The position numbers and the translations under genes were made by a program. The notes below the pieces were generated by a model, which saw only the letters and a list, made by a program, of their open reading frames with translations, did no database searches and was not told where the DNA came from. Positions 7,438 to 10,838 of a DNA stretch of 10,838 nucleotides are shown in pieces. Source of the stretch: Candidatus Saccharimonadia bacterium. GTDB lineage: Bacteria; Patescibacteriota; Saccharimonadia; Saccharimonadales; Saccharimonadaceae. The DNA is taken from contig JALRDS010000016.1 of the NCBI GenBank assembly GCA_023259925.1, forward strand, positions 1 to 10,838. Direction: 5' to 3'. Numbering within the stretch: the first letter of the stretch is position 1; every line of letters starts with the position of its first letter.

Positions 7438-8073
7438 ATGGATATTGTTAATTACGTGAAATCTTTTCCATTACGGACATTCGAAAAAAATGAAGTGTTG
7501 TTTACACCTAATGTTTCGGCTGACACAGTGCTCATTATTCGACAGGGTGTTGTAAAGGTGCTTTTCGTTACTAACAAGGGTGATGAGCGACTGATGTGGC
7601 TTGCCGGTAGGTATGATGTGGCGCCAATCGAGGACGTCCTACGTCCGGTTTCATCACCAAATTATTTGTATATGGCATTCAGTAGGGGCTCTGGCTACGT
7701 GGTGGATAAACGAGACTTACTTTCAAAAGCAAACAAAAATACCGCACTGGCCTTACAGCTAGCGCGGGGATTAAGTGAGCAGCATGATGATCTGCTGCGC
7801 CATATAACGACGATCCAACAAACAACGCTGCGTCAAAAAATACTCCATCTCCTTCAGCACATCTGTCAAAAATTTTCTGGTGCAGAATTGGTAGCCTTGC
7901 ATGAGAATGGCCTCAACCTAACTCATCAAGCGATTGCGGATATGATTGACGCTTCTAGGGAGGCGGTTTCAATCGAAATGAAGCGGTTGCAGTCAGAGGG
8001 TGTGTTGGAGTACTCGCGCACGTCTTTCACGGTAAATGTTCTGTTGGCCAGCAAAAAAATAGGGCTCGCGTAA
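7438..8073 (+). CDS. Crp/Fnr-family transcriptional regulator
   Basis: 211 residues from ATG 7438. Residues 1-105 look like a cyclic-nucleotide-binding-type beta barrel (FEKNEVLFTPNVSADTVLIIRQGVVKVLFVTNKGDERLMWLAGRYDVAP), followed by a long dimerisation helix (about 102-133) and a winged-helix domain with the helix-turn-helix LTHQAIADMIDASREAVSIEMK (161-182). The usual cAMP pocket signature (GE near the phosphate cassette, RxS/T) is not evident, so the ligand is probably not cAMP; there is no Fnr-like N-terminal cysteine cluster. It is divergent to the MMPL gene with a palindromic operator-like site between them, suggesting that it controls the exporter and itself. An in-frame TTG at 7411 would add nine residues, but it lies upstream of the -10 box. 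The last codons and the stop overlap the terminator hairpin of the convergent gene. Confidence 0.9.
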   Translation: MDIVNYVKSFPLRTFEKNEVLFTPNVSADTVLIIRQGVVKVLFVTNKGDERLMWLAGRYDVAPIEDVLRPVSSPNYLYMAFSRGSGYVVDKRDLLSKANKNTALALQLARGLSEQHDDLLRHITTIQQTTLRQKILHLLQHICQKFSGAELVALHENGLNLTHQAIADMIDASREAVSIEMKRLQSEGVLEYSRTSFTVNVLLASKKIGLA

Positions 8074-8084
8074 GAGCGAACCCT
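8053..8084 (-). terminator. Intrinsic terminator of the DGDE-repeat gene, overlapping the regulator's stop
   Basis: Minus strand: AGGGTTCGC (8084-8076), loop, GCGAGCCCT (8069-8061), a 9-position stem with one A-C mismatch and a 6-nt loop, followed by A and seven T (8059-8053). It is well placed, 20 nt after the stop at 8104. Read on the plus strand the same hairpin lies across the TAA stop of the Crp-like gene but is not followed by a T run, so termination should be mainly one-way. Confidence 0.75.
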
Positions 8085-8103
8085 AGAGATGTTTGTTAGC
8101 TAA

Positions 8104-8592
8104 CTATTCTTCAAAGCCGAATGATATGCCATAATTTGTTGATTCATCACCATCTTTCACGGCCGTGTCGGCACCCGCTGATACGTTACGCAGGTTGTCA
8201 TTGCTATTAACGTGAAGGTTGCTAGACTGCGATTCATCACCGTCGGTTGTGTTTGTTGAGCTGTGCGTTCCGATATTTTCAAGATCATCGGTACTTTCAA
8301 CGCCGAGTGTTGCTTGTTGAGACTCATCGCCGTCATTATTTGCTACTGCAGTGCCAACTCCCAGATTTTCAAGACCATCGGTACTTGCTGCACGCAGGCC
8401 GGCAGACGATGTTTCGTCGCCGTCAGTTGAGCTGATCCCTGTGCCGAGGTTTAGTTTGTCGAATCCTCCCAGTGCGTTGGTTGCGGGTGCGAAGGCGAAC
8501 GTGGTAGCGATCGCTGCAACTGCAATAGCGCCAGCGATTAACGTCGTTTTCTTTGAACCTACTAGCGGGCTAGTGTTTGATAGTGCATTCAT
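8104..8592 (-). CDS. Secreted acidic repeat protein with four DGDE motifs
   Basis: 162 residues. Residues 1-40 are an export signal: Lys14-Lys15, a hydrophobic core at about 18-35, then AFAPATNA with possible signal peptidase I sites after Ala37 or Ala40. The mature part is short, acidic and free of Cys and Trp. It contains four units with DGDE at 57-60, 87-90, 117-120 and 147-150, exactly 30 residues apart, each followed by Ser or Thr. Between them sits a (D)xLENxG-type element (DGLENLG, DDLENIG, DNLRNVS). I do not recognise a family. Acidic DGDE loops could bind calcium, which is only a guess. No sorting motif or second membrane segment is visible, so it is secreted or loosely held. Start ATG 8590-8592 has a strong AAAGGAG 5 nt upstream. 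It is convergent with the Crp-like gene and divergent to the aldo/keto reductase. Confidence 0.8.
   Translation of the reverse strand: MNALSNTSPLVGSKKTTLIAGAIAVAAIATTFAFAPATNALGGFDKLNLGTGISSTDGDETSSAGLRAASTDGLENLGVGTAVANNDGDESQQATLGVESTDDLENIGTHSSTNTTDGDESQSSNLHVNSNDNLRNVSAGADTAVKDGDESTNYGISFGFEE
8125..8463 (-). repeat. About four in-frame 90-bp tandem repeats
   Basis: The coding repeats are visible in DNA: on the plus strand ATTTTCAAGATCATCGGTAC near 8274 recurs 90 bp on near 8364 with one change, and TCATCACCATC-like blocks (the DGDE codons) recur near 8143, 8233, 8323 and 8413. The first unit is 2 codons shorter before DGDE. Units have diverged at synonymous sites, so the repeat is not freshly duplicated. 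Confidence 0.75.
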
Positions 8593-8597
8593 AGAAG

Positions 8598-8604
8598 CTC
8601 CTTT
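8598..8604 (-). promoter_or_regulatory. Strong ribosome binding site of the DGDE-repeat gene
   Basis: Minus-strand AAAGGAG, 5 nt before the ATG; the best Shine-Dalgarno in the window, in contrast to the neighbouring genes that have none. A small hairpin (GCCTG 8613-8617 with CAGGC 8626-8630) lies just upstream of it in the presumed leader. Confidence 0.75.
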
Positions 8605-8667
8605 CGATTAATGCCTGAGTGTTGCCAGGCTATGTTCCAGTATGGCTGCATCGTGCTGTAACCGTCT

Positions 8668-8681
8668 GTAATGTAGATTAC
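8668..8681. promoter_or_regulatory. Operator-like inverted repeat in the divergent spacer
   Basis: GTAAT-GTAG-ATTAC, perfect 5-bp half-sites with 4-bp spacer, the geometry of Fnr-type sites, in the 185-bp spacer between the DGDE-repeat gene and the aldo/keto reductase. The half-site sequence differs from the palindrome at 7370. No clear promoter for the DGDE gene could be fixed next to it. Weak evidence. Confidence 0.25.
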
Positions 8682-8765
8682 GGAAAGATTTTACGGTATT
8701 GTGTATTTTCATTACATCTTCCAGTTGCAATAAACTTCTCAGCATATCTTAAGCATTGAATGGTG

Positions 8766-8771
8766 TAATGT
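8766..8771 (+). promoter_or_regulatory. -10 box of the aldo/keto reductase gene
   Basis: TAATGT, exactly 6 nt before ATG 8778; no Shine-Dalgarno in the gap. An overlapping register (TGTAAT at 8764, behind TGG) is also possible. Predicts a leaderless or near-leaderless mRNA. Confidence 0.45.
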
Positions 8772-8777
8772 GAATAT

Positions 8778-9617
8778 ATGTCTTCTACAACCACAATTTC
8801 GCTCAATGACAGCAATGCAATTCCCCAGCTCGGTCTCGGTGTTTGGAAGGCCGATGGTGGCCAGGAAGTAGAGCAGGCGGTTCTGCACGCACTAAGCGCC
8901 GGGTACCGGCTCATCGATACAGCAATGGTGTATCAAAATGAAGATGGTGTCGGAAGAGCGATCGCACAGTCAGGTATTGATCGACAAGAATTATTCATTA
9001 CGACGAAATTATGGAACAGTGATCAGGGTGCAGATAAAGTAAGGCCTGCTCTCCTCGCCAGCCTAGAACGCTTGAAGCTTGATTATGTTGATTTGTATTT
9101 GATTCATTGGCCAATGCCTGCTCGCGGGTTGTACGTTGAGACCTGGAAAGAGCTTATAAAATTACAGTCCGAGGGGCTCATAAAAACAATTGGTGTAAGT
9201 AACTTTAACATAGAGCATCTAGAGGAGCTAAAAAAGCACACATCGGTGCTACCGGCAGTAAACCAGGTTGAACTTCATCCCTACTTCCAGCAGCGCGAGT
9301 TACGAGAATACTGCCATGCAAACAGTATTCGAGTGGAGTCGTGGAGCCCTATTGGTGGCTCTACCGGTGATTTACTTAACAACGATACGCTGCAAGAACT
9401 CGCAGCGAAGTATGGTAAGTCTCCTGCTCAAGTTGTGATCCGGTGGCATCTTCAACATGGATTAATTGTGATTCCTAAGTCAACAAACCAATCTCGCATT
9501 CAGGAAAATATTGATGTGTTTGACTTTGAGTTATCTTCAGAGCACATGGTGCTTATTGACTCGCTCGAAACTGGAAAGCGCTTTGGCCCTGACCCTGCGT
9601 CGATGAATATCCACTGA
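8778..9617 (+). CDS. Aldo/keto reductase, AKR5-like (2,5-diketo-D-gluconate reductase type)
   Basis: 279 residues, full length for the family. A cytoplasmic NADPH-dependent (beta/alpha)8 barrel that reduces aldehydes or ketones. The catalytic tetrad is complete: Asp47 (YRLIDTAMVYQNE), Tyr52, Lys77 (ELFITTKLWN) and His110 (DLYLIHWP). Family signatures follow: GLIKTIGVSNFNIEHLEEL (133-151), VNQVELHPYFQQ (161-172), VESWSPIGG (186-194) and the cofactor-binding IPKSTNQSRIQENIDVFDFELS (232-253), where Lys234, Ser235 and Arg240 fit the NADPH 2'-phosphate site. The best match in memory is the AKR5 group of bacterial 2,5-diketo-D-gluconate/methylglyoxal reductases; the physiological substrate is unknown, and detoxification of reactive aldehydes is a reasonable guess. 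It stands alone, divergent to the DGDE-repeat gene. The start is ATG 8778, with a TANNNT box 6 nt before it and no ribosome binding site. Confidence 0.95.
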   Translation: MSSTTTISLNDSNAIPQLGLGVWKADGGQEVEQAVLHALSAGYRLIDTAMVYQNEDGVGRAIAQSGIDRQELFITTKLWNSDQGADKVRPALLASLERLKLDYVDLYLIHWPMPARGLYVETWKELIKLQSEGLIKTIGVSNFNIEHLEELKKHTSVLPAVNQVELHPYFQQRELREYCHANSIRVESWSPIGGSTGDLLNNDTLQELAAKYGKSPAQVVIRWHLQHGLIVIPKSTNQSRIQENIDVFDFELSSEHMVLIDSLETGKRFGPDPASMNIH

Positions 9618-9673
9618 AGAGCCGGCACAATAAATCTAGCTATACAACTTCGAGAAACATTCTACAAACTGTT

Positions 9674-9696
9674 TAGGTAGATGTTGCCTGTTTTTT
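9674..9696 (+). terminator. Weak intrinsic terminator after the aldo/keto reductase
   Basis: TAGGTA, loop GATGT, TGCCTG (six pairs, two of them G-T), then six T at 9691-9696, 57 nt after the stop codon. Stem is weak but the T run and position fit. Confidence 0.4.
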
Positions 9697-10021
9697 GCTT
9701 AATTCATGCTTCATGAAGACCTGAGTGAACATATTGATGGAGCTTAATATAAAAACACCCACATTGCGTGAGTGAATGAATTCGGCGTGCCCACATGCAT
9801 TAAATTAGAACACTGCTTCTCATGATCTCTTAGCTCTGAAAGAAAGATTTGGAGTTCTCGGTGTGACCGTCGAAAACGGTATAGTTCATCTAGTGGTCTC
9901 AAAGAAATTGAATCTTAATTAAATAGATAGGCTACAAGCTCAAACTAAACCTTTAAATGCATTAAAATCTTAGGTTGAGAACAGAGCAGAGATGTTGGCG
10001 AAGGTGGAAGTAGCGCGGAGC
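9697..10021. other. Stretch without a supported gene
   Basis: AT-rich up to about 9990, then GC-rich. No intact frame with a credible start was found on either strand. Visible small structures: the palindrome CTTCATGAAG (9709-9718) and a small hairpin ACCGT-CGAAA-ACGGT near 9868. One plus-strand frame (9776-10027) has protein-like runs (e.g. ALKERFGVLGVTVENGIVHL) but contains three stops in 84 codons, about what chance gives. No tRNA, CRISPR or IS end recognised. Confidence 0.5.
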
Positions 10022-10074
10022 GTGTGAGGGGCGACCATTTGGTCAAAATGCAACCTAGCGGTCGCCCCACGCAC
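10022..10074 (-). repeat. Long hairpin immediately after the GC-rich gene
   Basis: A perfect 9-bp inverted repeat, GGGGCGACC (10028-10036) and GGTCGCCCC (10060-10068), extended outward by five more pairs (one G-T) after an A-A mismatch, with a 23-nt loop. It begins one base after the stop codon of the GC-rich gene. There is no T run on either side, so it is not a standard intrinsic terminator; it may protect the 3' end of the mRNA or mark the edge of an inserted segment. The nested GACC-ATTT-GGTC (10033-10044) is a competing short fold. Confidence 0.7.
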
Positions 10075-10075
10075 C

Positions 10076-10558
10076 TCAGTCTCGACCCCAGACCAGCCGG
10101 TTGTTCACGTCGTACCGACCCAGGTTCATGTTGCGCCAGGCGAAGAACGTTGTGTTCTCGTCATCTGCACACGTCTGGATCGACTCCCGAATGCGGTCAG
10201 CATCCATGGAGGTGAAGTGAACTTCCAGCTCCTGTCCTGAACAGCTGCCAGTCTCCTTCATGATGCTGCGCATCTCGCGACTCATGGTGAGCCGGAGGGC
10301 AGCGATCCGAGGACCGACGAGCTTGTCGAACAGCTTGGTCTGGCCACGTCCCGTGTGGGGCATGGTTTCGATCGTGGTTGAGACGCCGTCCCAGTGGTGC
10401 AGACTCAGCACGCCAACGCAGCCGTAGTAGCTGAAGGCGTGGTAGCTGCTTTCCAGGAGAGGGTGCTCGGGAACGGGCTCCTTGAGGTCGTATCCCTGCA
10501 GCACCAGGCTGGTCTGCTGAATGTCGTCGGAGATGATGAGGCGGGCGGAGAGCTTCAT
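10076..10558 (-). CDS. Unrecognised 160-residue protein with foreign, GC-rich codon use
   Basis: 160 residues, no signal peptide or membrane segment; cysteines at 47, 106 and 130 and several histidines (His54-His55, His68, His114) but no metal-site pattern I can name. Features: aromatic stretch ESSYHAFSYYGCVGVLSLHHW (36-56), a helical basic segment GPRIAALRLTMSREMRSIMKE (82-102), and FFAWRNMNLGRYDVNNRLVWGRD at the end. I do not recognise a family. Counting by eye, 129 of 160 third positions are G or C, against 21 of the first 40 in the aldo/keto reductase and 13 of the first 40 in the Crp-like gene; Lys is always AAG. This points to horizontal acquisition. The even codon bias, own promoter and ribosome binding site (AGGA about 9 nt before ATG) argue that it is real. 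It is bracketed by long hairpins and lies beside tRNA-Glu. Confidence 0.8.
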   Translation of the reverse strand: MKLSARLIISDDIQQTSLVLQGYDLKEPVPEHPLLESSYHAFSYYGCVGVLSLHHWDGVSTTIETMPHTGRGQTKLFDKLVGPRIAALRLTMSREMRSIMKETGSCSGQELEVHFTSMDADRIRESIQTCADDENTTFFAWRNMNLGRYDVNNRLVWGRD

Positions 10559-10584
10559 GTCGTTACTTCCTGCTCATAACCAAT

Positions 10585-10642
10585 ACTTTTGGTCAGGCAA
10601 ACAAGTCACATACCGGATATGACTTCTTTGCCTGTCAAAAGT
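10585..10642 (-). promoter_or_regulatory. Long stem-loop in the 5' leader of the GC-rich gene
   Basis: An imperfect inverted repeat of 58 nt. In the transcript: ACTTTTG pairs with CAAAAGT (7 bp), CAGGCAAA-type arms pair (8 bp), AAGTCA pairs with TGACTT (6 bp), with a few more pairs below an apical CCGG-containing loop; the arms are separated by a T/GT internal loop and a mismatch. It lies about 25 nt upstream of the ATG and about 55 nt after the predicted transcript start. No T run follows it, so it is not a terminator. It could be an RNA regulatory element, an mRNA stabiliser or a recombination hairpin. Confidence 0.65.
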
Positions 10643-10673
10643 TTCTCTACTCTGTAAAAGTGCTTCAGGAACG

Positions 10674-10703
10674 AAATAAACTCTTATTCCAATGAAACAA
10701 GAG
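10674..10703 (-). terminator. Likely terminator of tRNA-Glu
   Basis: Minus strand: CTCTTGTTTC, loop ATT, GGAATAAGAG (10-bp stem with two G-T pairs), followed by TTTATTT. It lies 33 nt after the CCA end of tRNA-Glu. A transcript from the promoter at 10705-10733 would begin near 10698, inside the first arm, and so should escape it. Confidence 0.55.
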
Positions 10704-10704
10704 T

Positions 10705-10733
10705 ATTTTAGCATAAATAATGTAAAATGTCAA
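10705..10733 (-). promoter_or_regulatory. Near-consensus sigma-70 promoter of the GC-rich gene
   Basis: Minus strand: TTGACA (10733-10728), a spacer of exactly 17 nt ending in TGC, and TAAAAT (10710-10705). It is the only perfect -35 box seen in the window and also carries an extended -10. Predicted start about 10698, giving a leader of about 140 nt. The -35 is 2 nt from the 3' end of tRNA-Glu. Confidence 0.85.
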
Positions 10734-10735
10734 TA

Positions 10736-10810
10736 TGGTGATCCCGCGGAGAATCGAACTCCGATTGCCAGGATGAGAACCTGGTGTCCTAACCGTTAGA
10801 CGACGGGACC
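10736..10810 (-). tRNA. tRNA-Glu (anticodon CUC)
   Basis: 75 nt including an encoded CCA (10736-10738). Acceptor arms GGTCCCG and CGGGATC pair with one G-T; discriminator A. D arm GTCTAACGGTTAGGAC; anticodon stem CCAGG/CCTGG with loop TTCTCAT, anticodon CTC at 10775-10777, reading GAG; T arm CGGAG-TTCGATT-CTCCG. All standard features fit. Confidence 0.97.
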
Positions 10811-10819
10811 AACTTCATT

Positions 10820-10828
10820 ACTCTAGCA
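10820..10828 (-). promoter_or_regulatory. Extended -10 promoter of tRNA-Glu
   Basis: Minus-strand TGC-TAGAGT, ending 9 nt before the mature tRNA 5' end, so a transcript would start about 3 nt upstream. The -35 would be at or beyond the window edge. Confidence 0.4.
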
Positions 10829-10838
10829 AAAACCACCC

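Noticed and set aside
8125..8463. CRISPR-like array
   Set aside because: The 90-bp periodicity is in frame, inside a coding gene, and the repeats are diverged; no short identical repeats with unique spacers.
9776..10027. Pseudogene-like frame MNSACPHALN...LAKVEVARSV on the plus strand
   Set aside because: Three internal stops in 84 codons is close to random expectation and no family is recognised; kept only as a remark.
10394..10579. Open frames on the plus strand opposite the GC-rich gene (also 10024-10215)
   Set aside because: Mirror effect of strong GC third-position bias; no start signal and the minus-strand gene has promoter, ribosome binding site and even codon bias.
10585..10642. Integron attC site
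   Set aside because: The hairpin shape is suggestive, but the required RYYYAAC and GTTRRRY core ends are not at its borders and no integron integrase is present.
9618..10735. Direct repeat of the tRNA-Glu 3' end marking an integrated island
   Set aside because: No copy of the T-arm/acceptor sequence (e.g. GAATCGAACTCCG) was found between the aldo/keto reductase and the tRNA; the other side is outside the window.

Overview
The window reads as a compact bacterial chromosome segment using the standard code (in-frame Trp is TGG; TAA, TAG and TGA all act as stops). The gene mix, short spacers, secreted or envelope-linked proteins and start codons placed directly behind -10 boxes suggest a small-genome lineage such as Saccharibacteria/Patescibacteria. 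That placement is an inference; no decisive marker gene is present.

Layout. (1) 1-3755, minus strand: sensor histidine kinase, response regulator without an output domain, RsuA/RluB-type pseudouridine synthase, and the 5' end of a type IV prepilin gene that runs off the window. Kinase and regulator both end in long Pro/Gln/Ala-rich tails. (2) 3957-5117, plus: an unnamed protein with an alpha/beta-hydrolase-like GxSxG motif. (3) 5124-7355, minus: MMPL (RND superfamily) transporter. A Crp/Fnr-family regulator (7438-8073, plus) is divergent to it, and a perfect GCACTA-N6-TAGTGC operator-like palindrome lies between them. (4) 8104-8592, minus: a secreted acidic protein with four DGDE motifs exactly 30 residues apart. 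It is convergent with the regulator, and its terminator hairpin overlaps the regulator's stop codon. (5) 8778-9617, plus: aldo/keto reductase, then about 400 bp with no convincing gene. (6) 10022-10735, minus: an unrecognised 160-residue gene with very GC-rich third positions, a textbook TTGACA-N17-TAAAAT promoter, a long leader hairpin and another long hairpin right after its stop. It abuts a tRNA-Glu(CUC) gene (10736-10810).

How it may work together. The kinase/regulator pair probably signals by phosphorylation and protein contacts, and its neighbour is a pilin gene. The Crp-like protein probably controls the MMPL exporter and itself through the shared palindrome. Several genes (pilin, pseudouridine synthase, Crp-like, aldo/keto reductase) have a TANNNT box exactly 6 nt before the start codon, which predicts leaderless transcripts. 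Three others (hydrolase-like, DGDE protein, GC-rich gene) have Shine-Dalgarno sites.

The part most likely to be new is the GC-rich, hairpin-bracketed gene beside tRNA-Glu. Its codon use is foreign to its neighbours and its function is unknown.
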